The translations under genes were made by a program, and so were the position numbers. The notes under the pieces are model-generated. The model was not told the origin of the DNA and searched no databases. It was given only the letters and a program-made list of their open reading frames with translations. A DNA stretch of 64,000 nucleotides from Gemmobacter nectariphilus (lineage in GTDB: Bacteria > Pseudomonadota > Alphaproteobacteria > Rhodobacterales > Rhodobacteraceae), in contig DYMU01000006.1 in the NCBI GenBank assembly GCA_020721445.1, positions 1 to 64,000 on the forward strand, read 5' to 3'. How positions within the stretch are numbered: the first letter of the stretch is position 1; the number at the start of each line of letters is the position of its first letter. This document shows, piece by piece, positions 22,349-30,223 of the stretch.

Positions 22349-22360
22349 CAAACCGCTTTG
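22349..22360. promoter_or_regulatory. Candidate AglR operator O1 (aglE side)
   Basis: CAAACCGCTTTG is an imperfect palindrome with the LacI-family core AANCGNTT. It lies about 9 bp downstream of the candidate aglE -10 box, where a bound repressor would block initiation. Confidence 0.55.
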
Positions 22361-22368
22361 GATGCCGA

Positions 22369-22397
22369 ACCATTGCCGAACTGCCGTTTCAAGTCAA
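22369..22397 (-). promoter_or_regulatory. Candidate aglE promoter
   Basis: On the minus strand, -35 TTGACT (22397-22392), a 17-bp spacer and a weak -10 AATGGT (22374-22369). The -10 is poor, so confidence is limited; the leader to the aglE ATG would be about 95 nt. Confidence 0.35.
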
Positions 22398-22482
22398 TCC
22401 AGACTGCCTGCGCCTGCGGCATCATGCGGTGTTTGCAGCCGCAGAAACCGGCAGCGGTGAAAGGGCAACGCCGCGTTTGTCT

Positions 22483-22511
22483 TTGACCTGATCTGACGGG
22501 CTGGCTAAGGT
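22483..22511 (+). promoter_or_regulatory. Candidate aglR promoter
   Basis: -35 TTGACC (22483-22488), a 17-bp spacer and -10 TAAGGT (22506-22511). The expected transcription start near 22518 is just upstream of operator O2 and about 32 nt before the aglR ATG. Confidence 0.5.
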
Positions 22512-22522
22512 CCGGCGGAATT

Positions 22523-22534
22523 GAAACCGTTTTG
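22523..22534. promoter_or_regulatory. Candidate AglR operator O2 (aglR side)
   Basis: GAAACCGTTTTG shares the AAACCGYTTT core with O1 and matches AANCGNTT. It sits 12 bp after the candidate -10 and 15 bp before the aglR start codon, as expected for autorepression. Confidence 0.55.
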
Positions 22535-22549
22535 GGCGTTTTGCGTGGC

Positions 22550-23578
22550 ATGAACCTCAAGGAACTGGCCTCAAGACTCGGGCTGTCACCCACCACCGTC
22601 AGCCGCGCGCTGAACGGTTACCCCGAGGTGAACGAGGCCACCCGCGAACGCGTGATGGCCGCCGCCAAGCGCCACAATTACCACCCCAACACCCGCGCCA
22701 TCCGGCTTGCCACCGGGCGCGCCATGGCGGTGGGGCATGTCATCCCGATCGCCACCCGGCATGAGATCGTCAATCCGGTGTTTGCCGATTTCATCGCCGG
22801 TGCCGGAGAGACCTACAGCCGCAACGGCTATGACATGGTGTTGTCGGTGGTGCCCGATGACCAGGAAGAGGCCACCTATCGCGGCCTGAAATCCAAGGGC
22901 AACGTCGATGGCGTCATCGTCCACGCGCCGCGGATGAACGACCCGCGCATTGCGCTGTTGCATGATATCGGCCTGCCGTTCGTGGTGCATGGCCGCGCCA
23001 CCGGGGCCGCGCTGCCCTACAGTTGGCTTGACGTGAACAACCGAAGGGCGTTTCAGCGCGCGACCGAGTTCTTGCTGGATCTGGGCCACAGCCGCATCGG
23101 GCTGGTCAACGGGCTGGAGTTCATGGATTTCGCCATCCGCCGCCGCACCGGCTATGTCGATGCGCTGGTGGCGCGGGGTATTGCGCCCGACCCAGGGTTG
23201 ATGGCCTCGGACGAGATGACCGAGATCGCCGGCCACCGCGCCGCCCGCGCCATGCTGGCCCTGCCGCAGCGGCCATCGGCGTTTCTGGTGGCCTCGATGA
23301 TTTCGGGCATGGGGGTGCGCCGGGCGCTGGAAGAGGTCGGCCTGCACATGGGCCGCGACATCAGCGTGATCATCCATGACGACGAGTTGTCCTACATGAA
23401 GAATGGCGAGGACGTGCCGATCTTTACCGCCACAAGGTCGTCGGTGCGCAGCGCCGGGCGTCTGACAGCGGAAATGCTGCTTGACATCATTGCCCACCCC
23501 GGTTCCGCGCCACAGCACCGCCTGCTGGAGGCGGAACTGATCATCGGCCAATCCACCGGCCCCGCCCCGAAGGTCTGA
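22550..23578 (+). CDS. aglR: LacI-family transcriptional regulator of the agl locus
   Basis: A 342-residue LacI/GalR regulator. The DNA-binding head is 'MNLKELASRLGLSPTTVSRA' with hinge helix 'ATRERVMAAAKRHNYHPN'; the periplasmic-binding-protein-like sensor domain follows from about residue 60 ('AMAVGHVIPIATRH', 'NVDGVIVHAPRMNDPRI', 'FLLDLGHSRIGLVNG'). The start at 22550 is canonical for LacI proteins; a TTG six codons earlier is unnecessary. Divergence from aglE and the position before the GH1 and glk genes make it the likely local regulator, repressing both directions until an alpha-glucoside is present. Confidence 0.9.
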   Translation: MNLKELASRLGLSPTTVSRALNGYPEVNEATRERVMAAAKRHNYHPNTRAIRLATGRAMAVGHVIPIATRHEIVNPVFADFIAGAGETYSRNGYDMVLSVVPDDQEEATYRGLKSKGNVDGVIVHAPRMNDPRIALLHDIGLPFVVHGRATGAALPYSWLDVNNRRAFQRATEFLLDLGHSRIGLVNGLEFMDFAIRRRTGYVDALVARGIAPDPGLMASDEMTEIAGHRAARAMLALPQRPSAFLVASMISGMGVRRALEEVGLHMGRDISVIIHDDELSYMKNGEDVPIFTATRSSVRSAGRLTAEMLLDIIAHPGSAPQHRLLEAELIIGQSTGPAPKV

Positions 23579-23583
23579 CCCCC

Positions 23584-24984
23584 ATGCCCAGCACGCCCCC
23601 GCCCAGCACGCCCCCGCCCAGCACGCCCCCGCCCAGCACGCCTCCCCTGTCGCGGTTTGATTTTCCGCCCGGTTTCCTGTTCGGTGCCGCCACCGCTGCC
23701 TATCAGATCGAAGGATCGGGCTTTGGCGGTTGCGGCCCCTGCCATTGGGATACATTCGCCGCCACCCCCGGCAACGTGGTGCGGTCCCAGGATGGCACGC
23801 GCGCCTGCGACCATTACCACCGCTGGGAGGCGGATCTGGATCTGCTGACCGCCGCCAATATGGATGCCTACCGGTTTTCCACCTCTTGGGCACGGGTGAT
23901 GCCCGACGGCGTGACGGTGAACGCGCAAGGGATGGATTTCTATGACCGTCTGGTCGATGGCATCTGCGCCCGCGGGCTGCAACCGTTTCAAACGCTGTAT
24001 CACTGGGAACTGCCCTCGGCGCTGGCCGACACCGGCGGCTGGGCCAACCGTGACACCGCCGCCCGCTTTGCCGATTTCACCGAAACCATCACCCGCCGCA
24101 TCGGCGACCGCGTGGCCAGCATCGCCACCATAAACGAACCGTGGTGCGTGGCCTGGCTGTCGCATTTCGCGGGCGTCCACGCGCCGGGCCTGCGCGACAT
24201 CCGCGCCACCGCCCGCGCCATGCACCACATCCTGCTGGCGCATGGCATGGCGGTAGAGCGGTTGCGCGGCATGGGCCAGCCCAACCTTGGTATCGTGCTG
24301 AACTTCGACTATGCCCAACCCGCCTCTGACAGCGCCGCAGACCAGTTGGCCGCAGCCCGTTGGGATGGCATCTTCAACCGCTGGTTCGTTGAGGCCATCA
24401 CGCAGGCTGCCTATCCCCAGATCGTGCTCGAAGGTCTTGGCCCCCACATGCCTGATCGCTGGCAAGACGACATGGCGCTGATCGGGCAACCCATCGACTG
24501 GTTGGGCGTCAATTACTACACCCGCCACCTGCACGCCGATGACCCTGCCGCCGCCTGGCCGCATTTGCGCGACGTGCCCGGCCCCCTGCCGAAAACCCAG
24601 ATGGGATGGGAAATCTACCCCGACGGGCTGCACCATTTCCTGACCCGGCTGGCGCGCGATCACATCGGCAACACCCCGATCTACGTCACCGAAAACGGCA
24701 TGGCCAATGCCGATGTGGTTGAAGATAATGCCGTAAATGACGGTATTCGAAGCGATTTCATGTTTTCCCACCTTGCGGCCACCCGACGCGCCATCGCAGA
24801 CGGGGCCAATGTGAAAGGCTTTTTCTACTGGTCGCTCTTGGACAATTACGAATGGGCCGAAGGCTATGCCAAACGCTTTGGTCTGGTGCATGTCGATTTC
24901 GACAGCTTGCAACGCACCCCGAAAGCCTCGTATCACGCCTTGGCCCGCGCCCTTGCGCGCAATGACCAAGGACGCCTTCCATGA
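23584..24984 (+). CDS. GH1 beta-glucosidase with a repetitive Pro-rich N terminus
   Basis: A 466-residue glycoside hydrolase family 1 enzyme. The core starts at 'RFDFPPGFLFGAATAAYQIE'; the acid/base Glu is in 'TINEPWCVAW' (E at about 185) and the nucleophile in 'YVTENGMANADVV' (E at about 370); 'YWSLLDNYEWAEGYAKRFGL' is the usual C-terminal block. No signal peptide, so it acts in the cytoplasm on imported beta-glucosides. The first 21 residues are four PSTPP-type repeats that family members lack. It starts 5 bp after aglR and overlaps glk by 4 bp, so the three form an operon. Confidence 0.93.
   Translation: MPSTPPPSTPPPSTPPPSTPPLSRFDFPPGFLFGAATAAYQIEGSGFGGCGPCHWDTFAATPGNVVRSQDGTRACDHYHRWEADLDLLTAANMDAYRFSTSWARVMPDGVTVNAQGMDFYDRLVDGICARGLQPFQTLYHWELPSALADTGGWANRDTAARFADFTETITRRIGDRVASIATINEPWCVAWLSHFAGVHAPGLRDIRATARAMHHILLAHGMAVERLRGMGQPNLGIVLNFDYAQPASDSAADQLAAARWDGIFNRWFVEAITQAAYPQIVLEGLGPHMPDRWQDDMALIGQPIDWLGVNYYTRHLHADDPAAAWPHLRDVPGPLPKTQMGWEIYPDGLHHFLTRLARDHIGNTPIYVTENGMANADVVEDNAVNDGIRSDFMFSHLAATRRAIADGANVKGFFYWSLLDNYEWAEGYAKRFGLVHVDFDSLQRTPKASYHALARALARNDQGRLP
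23587..23646 (+). repeat. 15-bp tandem repeat (x4) at the start of the GH1 gene
   Basis: CCCAGCACGCCCCCG occurs three times exactly (23587-23601, 23602-23616, 23617-23631), then a fourth copy with two or three changes (23632-23646). It encodes repeated PSTPP directly after the ATG; copy-number change would keep the frame. Confidence 0.9.
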
Positions 24985-25949
24985 CCCTGTCGATCCTGGC
25001 CGATATCGGCGGCACCAACACCCGGGTGGCGCTGGCCGACGGTGCCCGCGTGCGGCCCGGCAGCATCGCGCGCTATGCCAACGCCGACTATCAATCGCGC
25101 GGTCAGGACATCGCCGATATCCTTGCCGATTACCTGAAAACCTCGGGCCAGACCGTTACGGGCGTCTGTGTCGCCGCCGCGGGCCCCGTGCAGAATGGCG
25201 TGGCGACGATGACCAATCTTGACTGGGTGATGGATGCGGCCAAGCTGCACAGCGCCACCCGGGCCAGCCGCATTGCCATTTTGAACGATCTGCAAGCCCA
25301 GGGCCATGCGCTGGGCCATATCGCAGCCGCCAACCTGCGCCCGGTGATCGACGGCCCCAAGGCCCCCGGTGCAATGCTGGTGGTCGGGATTGGCACCGGC
25401 GTCAACGCCGCCCCCGTCCACGGCACAGGGGCCGCGCGCCTCGTCCCGCCCTCGGAATGCGGCCATGTCACCATGCCGGTGCGCAATGACGAAGACCTTG
25501 CCCTGATGCGCTTTGTCGAGGCAAGGCTTGCCCGCAGCGGCGAGGTGGCGCATTGCGGCGTCGAAGAGGTGCTCTCTGGCCGTGGCCTTGCCAACCTGTT
25601 TGCCTTCGCCGCCGCCGATGCGGACAGCAGCGCAACCTCGGCGCAGGTCTTTGCCGCGCTTGACGCCGGCGATGCCACGGCACGCCATGCCGCGCAGATC
25701 TACACCCGCATCCTGGCGCAGATGCTGGCCGATCTGGCGCTGATCCACCTGCCCTACGGCGGCATCTATCTGATCGGCGGCATGGCCCGCGCCATGACCC
25801 CGCATTTCGCGGACCTCGGTCTGGCCTTGGCATTCCGCCAACCCCGCCGCGTCGATCTGCTGGAAACAGAGTTTTCGGTGACCGTGATCGAAGATGATTT
25901 CGCCGCCCTCACCGGCTGCGCCGCCTATCTTGCGGCCCAGTCCGTCTGA
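24981..25949 (+). CDS. glk: Glucokinase, ROK-unrelated Glk type
   Basis: A 322-residue ATP-dependent glucokinase. The phosphate-binding loop is 'ILADIGGTNTRVAL' at the N terminus; 'GVCVAAAGPVQNGVATMTNL', 'ILNDLQAQGHAL', 'VVGIGTGVNAAPV', 'SECGHVTMP' and 'EEVLSGRGLANL' follow the E. coli Glk pattern, and 'GGIYLIGGMARAM' is the C-terminal adenosine region. It converts glucose released by AglA and the GH1 enzyme to glucose-6-phosphate in the cytoplasm. Its ATG overlaps the GH1 stop (ATGA), implying coupled translation. Confidence 0.95.
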   Translation: MTLSILADIGGTNTRVALADGARVRPGSIARYANADYQSRGQDIADILADYLKTSGQTVTGVCVAAAGPVQNGVATMTNLDWVMDAAKLHSATRASRIAILNDLQAQGHALGHIAAANLRPVIDGPKAPGAMLVVGIGTGVNAAPVHGTGAARLVPPSECGHVTMPVRNDEDLALMRFVEARLARSGEVAHCGVEEVLSGRGLANLFAFAAADADSSATSAQVFAALDAGDATARHAAQIYTRILAQMLADLALIHLPYGGIYLIGGMARAMTPHFADLGLALAFRQPRRVDLLETEFSVTVIEDDFAALTGCAAYLAAQSV

Positions 25950-25970
25950 CGGCAAACTTCGGCCTAAGCC

Positions 25971-26036
25971 GCTTTCTCTTTCGACAAATATCCTCGGGGG
26001 GCGCAGCCGCAGGCTGCGGGGGGCAGACAGCCCCCC
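25971..26036 (-). repeat. CCTCGGGGGG-type 3' element, copy 1 (after the esterase gene)
   Basis: Contains GGGGGGCAGACAGCCCCCC (26018-26036, 6-bp stem), an inner GCAGCC/GGCTGC stem (26003-26017) and, further on, TCCTCGGGGGG and CTTTCTCTTTCGA. Read on the minus strand it lies 28 bp downstream of the esterase gene, between convergent genes. Related copies: 31882-31946, 37729-37783 and 60607-60654. Confidence 0.8.
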
Positions 26037-26064
26037 TCTTGATCCCGAAGACCGCGCCGCCAGA

Positions 26065-26724
26065 TCACCTCGGCAACCGCTCGGACAGAAATTGCAGCGC
26101 CACGCCCAGACCATCGGGCGCGATGCCATGGCCGGTGCCCCGCATGACATGGCCAAACACCTCGAACCCCGCCCCGGTCAGGGCGTCGCCTGCCAGCCCC
26201 ATGTCGGCAAACGGCACCACCGGATCGGCGTCGCCATGGATCAGCAGCACCGGCGGCTTGACCCGCGCATCTGCGGCCAACAGGTCGGGCAGCAGCAAGC
26301 GCCCCGAGATCGCCACCACCCCGGCCACCGGCACCGCCCGGCGCGGGGCGACATGCAGGCTGATCATCGCGCCTTGCGAAAACCCGACCAGCGCCAGTGC
26401 CTCTGGCCCGACGCCTTCTTCGGCCATCAGCCGGTCCAGAAAGCCGTTCAGGTCTTCGGCCGCGCGCCGCAATCCGGCGATGCTGTCGGCCTCGGTTGAT
26501 CCATCCAGCCAAGGGATCGAAAACCACTGCCGGCCGAACGGGTTGCCCGCACAGGGTTCCGGCGCGTCCGGGGCATAGAACGCCGTTGCGGGCAGGTGCG
26601 GCGCCAGCGGATCGGCCAGACCCAGCAGGTCGGCGCCATCGGCACCATAGCCATGCACGAACACCACCACGCTGCGGGCCCGGCCCTTGGCCACGCCCCG
26701 CCGTGCCGATTGCAACTGCCGCAT
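26065..26724 (-). CDS. Alpha/beta-hydrolase, phospholipase/carboxylesterase family
   Basis: A 219-residue serine hydrolase similar to YpfH/acyl-protein thioesterase-type carboxylesterases. It has 'VVVFVHGYGADGADLLGLAD' at the oxyanion side, the nucleophile in 'LALVGFSQGAMISLHVA', the Asp in 'LLIHGDADPVVPF' and the His in 'MRGTGHGIAPDGL'. There is no signal peptide, so it is cytoplasmic. Natural ester substrate unknown. Its ATG (26724) overlaps the stop of the upstream glycosylase gene by one base, so the two are cotranscribed. Confidence 0.88.
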   Translation of the reverse strand: MRQLQSARRGVAKGRARSVVVFVHGYGADGADLLGLADPLAPHLPATAFYAPDAPEPCAGNPFGRQWFSIPWLDGSTEADSIAGLRRAAEDLNGFLDRLMAEEGVGPEALALVGFSQGAMISLHVAPRRAVPVAGVVAISGRLLLPDLLAADARVKPPVLLIHGDADPVVPFADMGLAGDALTGAGFEVFGHVMRGTGHGIAPDGLGVALQFLSERLPR

Positions 26725-27353
26725 CACCGTATCCCTTCGTGCTGCTTTGCGACGTGGTAATAGGCCCAAAGCGCGCGCGCGGCAACCGCGCGCCATGGCG
26801 TCCACGCCTCGGCCATCGTCCGCAACGCCCGCTCGCCGGGCCGCGCCTCCAGCCCGAACAAGAGCCGTGCCGCCTCTTGCAGGGCAAGGTCTGCCGGCGC
26901 AAAGACATCGGCGCGGCCAAGCGCGAACATCGCGTAAATCTCGGCCGTCCAGCGGCCGATGCCCGGCACCGCCACCAACTCGGCGATCACCGCCTCATCG
27001 GGCAGCCCGCGCAAAGCCGCATAGTCGAGGCGCGCCGCCGCCAGGGCACGGCCATAGCGCGCCTTTTGCCGCGACAGGCCAAGCCCGCGCAAAGCGTCAT
27101 CGCTGGCCTGCGCCATCGCCTGCTCGTCGGTCATCCCTGCCGCCAGCAACCGCGCACAGATCGCATTGGCCGAGGCGACCGAGACCTGCTGGCTGACAAT
27201 CGACGACAGTAGCGCCTGAAACCCGTCCGCCCGGCGGCGTAGCGGCAACGGCCCGGTCAGCGCCAGCGCATGGGCAAAGCGCGGCTCGCATGCGGCCAGC
27301 CACGCCGCCCCTTCGGCAAGGCAGCTTTCCGTCTGAATGATCCGTCCCACCAT
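26724..27353 (-). CDS. DNA-3-methyladenine glycosylase, AlkA-like (HhH-GPD)
   Basis: A 209-residue base-excision repair glycosylase. 'FQALLSSIVSQQVSVASANA' is the substrate-pocket helix, 'ELVAVPGIGRWTAEIYAMFA' the helix-hairpin-helix, and the catalytic Asp is in 'DVFAPADLALQEAA' (about residue 153). It lacks the extra N-terminal domain of E. coli AlkA and the C-terminal Fe-S cysteines of endonuclease III, matching short bacterial 3-methyladenine glycosylases II. It removes alkylated bases. The start at 27353 (MVGRII) is preferred; an upstream ATG adds 20 unrelated residues. Confidence 0.9.
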   Translation of the reverse strand: MVGRIIQTESCLAEGAAWLAACEPRFAHALALTGPLPLRRRADGFQALLSSIVSQQVSVASANAICARLLAAGMTDEQAMAQASDDALRGLGLSRQKARYGRALAAARLDYAALRGLPDEAVIAELVAVPGIGRWTAEIYAMFALGRADVFAPADLALQEAARLLFGLEARPGERALRTMAEAWTPWRAVAARALWAYYHVAKQHEGIR

Positions 27354-27451
27354 GACCCCAGCCTTGCCCGGCCGCCTGCACACAGGCAAGCCGGAACCTG
27401 CGCAAAAATGCATATTGAAGGCACAGCGAAAACCCCCTACCCCTTGGCGCC

Positions 27452-28687
27452 ATGACCCATAACCCTGCCCTTCCCGACACCACCGCCCGGGACGCGCTGG
27501 CCAAGCGCAATGTGCTGGTGCTGGTCGCAGCCCAGGCGATCCTTGGCGCGCAGATGCCGATGATCTTCACCATCGCCGGGTTGGCCGGGCAGAACCTTGC
27601 CCCCAATGCCTGCTGGGCGACGCTGCCGATCAGCTTTTCGGTGATCGGATCAATGCTGGCCGCCACGCCGCTGTCGGCCTTCATGCAGCGCCATGGCCGC
27701 CGCGCGGGCTTTGTCGTCGGGGCCGCCGGGGGGGCCTTGGGGGCAGCAATCGGGGCTTATGGTCTGCTGACCTCAAGCTTCGTGCTGTTCTGCATCGGCG
27801 CATTGCTGACCGGCATCTACATGAGCGCGCAGGGCTTTTACCGCTTTGCCGCCGCCGATACCGCGTCGGATGCGTTCCGGCCCAAGGCGATTTCCTGGGT
27901 CATGGCGGGGGGCCTTTTGTCGGCCGTGCTGGGCCCGCAACTGGTCAAGGTCACTGCCGAGAGCATGGTTGTGCCGTTCCTTGGCACCTACCTTGCCGTG
28001 ATCGGGCTGAACCTGGTGGGCGTGTTCCTGTTCGCGGGCCTGAACATCCCCAAACCCCGCGCGCCGTCGATCGGGGCGCCACAAGGCCGCAGCCGGATGG
28101 AGCTGATCAAGACCCCGGTGATTGCCGTCGCCATGATCTGCGCCACGGTGTCCTATGCGCTGATGAACCTTGTGATGACCTCATCGCCCTTGGCCGTGGT
28201 CGGTTGCGGGTTTGAAACCGGCATTGCCGCCGATGTGGTGACGGCGCATGTGCTGGCGATGTATGCGCCCAGCTTCATCACCGGCCACATCATCGCCCGC
28301 TTCGGGGTGGAACGGGTGATCGCGCTGGGGCTGATCATCCTTGCCGGTTCGGGCGCTGTGGCGATGGCGGGGGTCGAGCTTGAGAACTTCTTCATCGCGC
28401 TGATCTTGCTGGGCATTGGCTGGAACTTTGGCTTCATCGGTGCGACTGCCCTCTTGACCAACGCCCAACGCCCCGAAGAACGCGGCCGCCTGCAAGGCTT
28501 GAACGACCTGATCATCTTTGGCGGTGTGTCGCTGGCCAGCTTTTCGTCGGGCGGGTTGATGAACTGCTCGGGCGGGTCGGTTCAGGCAGGCTGGCAGATG
28601 GTGAACATGGCGATGCTGCCGTTTCTGGTGCTGGCAGGTGGCGCGCTGATCTGGCTGTGGACGCAACCGCGCGAGATGCGCGGCTGA
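27452..28687 (+). CDS. MFS transporter
   Basis: A 411-residue protein with 12 predicted TM helices; the loop 2-3 motif is 'AFMQRHGRRAGFVVGA' and the centre carries the loop 'NIPKPRAPSIGAPQGRSR'. 'GVGWNFGFIGATALLTNAQR'-like spacing late in the protein and 'ERGRLQGLNDLIIFGGVS' are features of MFS subfamilies often left as 'YfkF-like'. Function is transport of an unknown small molecule. It is divergent from the glycosylase gene and ends in a GGAGTATTT-type 3' element. Confidence 0.82.
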   Translation: MTHNPALPDTTARDALAKRNVLVLVAAQAILGAQMPMIFTIAGLAGQNLAPNACWATLPISFSVIGSMLAATPLSAFMQRHGRRAGFVVGAAGGALGAAIGAYGLLTSSFVLFCIGALLTGIYMSAQGFYRFAAADTASDAFRPKAISWVMAGGLLSAVLGPQLVKVTAESMVVPFLGTYLAVIGLNLVGVFLFAGLNIPKPRAPSIGAPQGRSRMELIKTPVIAVAMICATVSYALMNLVMTSSPLAVVGCGFETGIAADVVTAHVLAMYAPSFITGHIIARFGVERVIALGLIILAGSGAVAMAGVELENFFIALILLGIGWNFGFIGATALLTNAQRPEERGRLQGLNDLIIFGGVSLASFSSGGLMNCSGGSVQAGWQMVNMAMLPFLVLAGGALIWLWTQPREMRG

Positions 28688-28707
28688 CGCTTTCGCCGGC
28701 GGCGGCG

Positions 28708-28743
28708 GGTGCCTCCGGCGGGAGTATTTGGGCAAGAAGCAAG
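28708..28743 (+). repeat. GGAGTATTT-type 3' element, copy 2
   Basis: Identical to copy 1 (10083) over its first 22 bases, beginning GGTGCCTCCGGCGGGAGTAT, then GGGCAAGAAGCAAG in place of GCAAAGCAGCAAT. It lies 20 bp downstream of the MFS gene on the same strand, between convergent genes. Confidence 0.8.
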
Positions 28744-28754
28744 CCCGTATGCTG

Positions 28755-29522
28755 TCAGAACAGGCCTGTGGTGGCTTGCCACAGCAGCCTGCCGCGCCTT
28801 GTAAACTCGGACACTTGCAAACGTCCTTCGGCCACCGCAACCGGATCGCGCGCGGCCTGACGCAGCAGCGCTTCGGCCTGCCAGCCGGGCAACAGCGCCG
28901 GGCGCACAAGGCGCGGTATGGCCGTGCCCGCCCGACGCGCTGCATTCAACCGGATCAGCCCGCGCAGGGCAAGCTTTGACACCGCCTCGGGGCGGCCATC
29001 CAGCAGCGGGATGCGGCCTCGTGCCGCCAACTCTGGCACCGCGCGCAAATAGGCGGCCAGACCCGCGGCAAAGCCATAGGCGCGCACGCCGGGTTCTGCC
29101 TCTGGCGGTGCCCGCAGCGCCAAGGCCGCCAGCCACATCAGCCCGCCGGCGGTGTCGTCAATATAGCCATCCAGCGCCGCGTCATCGGCAAAGGGATCGC
29201 GGTAGATATCCCAGCGGCGCGCCTCGATCAGCCGGTCAAGCAGGTGCACCGGCAGCCCGGCAGTTTCGATCAGCGCTTGCAGCGGGCCTGCCACCTCATG
29301 CGCGCGGGGGGGGGTGGGTTGGGCCACCACATCGCGCCACCATTGCAGCCGCATCTCGGCGATCATCGGCTCGGCGGTGACCCACGGCGCGCGGGCGACC
29401 TCAAGGTTGAAAGCATAAAGCGGGAACAGCTTTTCGCGCGCCGCAACGGGTGCCGCAAGCGTGGCCAGAAAGCGGTCGGGATCGCCCCGTTCCACCAAAG
29501 CGGCGCAGGCGGCCACGGTCAT
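28755..29522 (-). CDS. Squalene/phytoene synthase-family protein (NDUFAF6-like)
   Basis: A 255-residue protein with the all-alpha prenyl-synthase fold pattern: 'LYAFNLEVARAPW', 'EMRLQWWRDVV' and 'LDRLIEARRWDI'. The two Asp-rich DxxxD Mg-binding motifs of true phytoene and squalene synthases are not intact, and it is shorter than those enzymes (about 300 or more). This matches the NDUFAF6/Sicily-like branch, which in mitochondria assists complex I assembly, rather than carotenoid synthesis. It is the last gene of a run with cimA and a methyltransferase, overlapping the latter by 4 bp. Confidence 0.7.
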   Translation of the reverse strand: MTVAACAALVERGDPDRFLATLAAPVAAREKLFPLYAFNLEVARAPWVTAEPMIAEMRLQWWRDVVAQPTPPRAHEVAGPLQALIETAGLPVHLLDRLIEARRWDIYRDPFADDAALDGYIDDTAGGLMWLAALALRAPPEAEPGVRAYGFAAGLAAYLRAVPELAARGRIPLLDGRPEAVSKLALRGLIRLNAARRAGTAIPRLVRPALLPGWQAEALLRQAARDPVAVAEGRLQVSEFTRRGRLLWQATTGLF

Positions 29523-30223
29523 GCCGGTTGCACCACGGTCAGGTAATAGCCGTAGTCATCGCCATGGTTGCGCCACAGGTCAATTTCGGCCAGCGTCTCG
29601 TCCAGCACCTGTGCCATCTCGGCATCGGCACCGGGACGCATAGACGCCACGCGGACAGACAGCGGGCCGTAGTAGGCCTGCCACGCTGTCTTTCCCAGCC
29701 AGCGCGCACCAAGGATGCGATAGCCCGCCGCCTCGATCCGGGCGATATGACCGGGCAAGTCCAGCATGCCGGGATATTCGGTTGCCCAGAAGGCGCGGCT
29801 TTGCGGGGCAGGCTGCGTGGTGCGCCACAGGCAATCGGAAAACGCCACCACCCCACCGAGGGCCAGATGCGCCCGCCACGCGGCAAGCGCTGCGGGCACA
29901 CCGGGGCCGTACGCCGCCCCCGCCGACCAGATCAGGTCGAACTGCCCGTCGGGGGCCAGCATGTCACCCACACGCGCCTCGACATCGGGCTGTTCGGCCC
30001 GGATCCGGTCGATGAACGGTGGGTGCAGGTCCAGACCCAGCACACGTGCCGCCGGACGCTGCGCTCGCAACAGCGCAAGGTCGGCCCCCGGCCCACAGCC
30101 CGCATCAAGGATACGGGCCCGCGCGGGCGTGCCTGCCAGCCCAAGCGCCCAGTGCAGGCTTTCGGCATTCCCCGGCGCCTCGCGCGTCAGGCCCGAATGC
30201 AGCGTGAAGAACGCCGCGTTCAT
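29519..30223 (-). CDS. SAM-dependent class I methyltransferase
   Basis: A 234-residue protein. The SAM-binding motif I is 'ARILDAGCGPGADLALL' followed by motif II 'RVLGLDLHPPFIDRI', and the acidic/aromatic post-I region is 'QFDLIWSAGAAYGPGV'. 'SDCLWRTTQPAPQS' and 'EYPGMLDLPGHIARIEAAGY' resemble small-molecule methyltransferases. Substrate unknown. Four-base ATGA overlaps on both sides (with cimA upstream and the squalene-synthase-like gene downstream) indicate tight translational coupling. Confidence 0.85.
   Translation of the reverse strand: MNAAFFTLHSGLTREAPGNAESLHWALGLAGTPARARILDAGCGPGADLALLRAQRPAARVLGLDLHPPFIDRIRAEQPDVEARVGDMLAPDGQFDLIWSAGAAYGPGVPAALAAWRAHLALGGVVAFSDCLWRTTQPAPQSRAFWATEYPGMLDLPGHIARIEAAGYRILGARWLGKTAWQAYYGPLSVRVASMRPGADAEMAQVLDETLAEIDLWRNHGDDYGYYLTVVQPA

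Noticed and set aside
22532-22550. Upstream TTG start for aglR
   Set aside because: It would add six residues before the canonical LacI start and place the start codon inside operator O2.
23587-23646. Possible CRISPR-like repeat array
   Set aside because: Units are directly adjacent with no spacers and encode PSTPP in frame; it is a minisatellite.
28755-29522. Phytoene synthase for carotenoid biosynthesis
   Set aside because: Asp-rich metal motifs are incomplete and no crt genes are nearby; the NDUFAF6-like assignment fits better.
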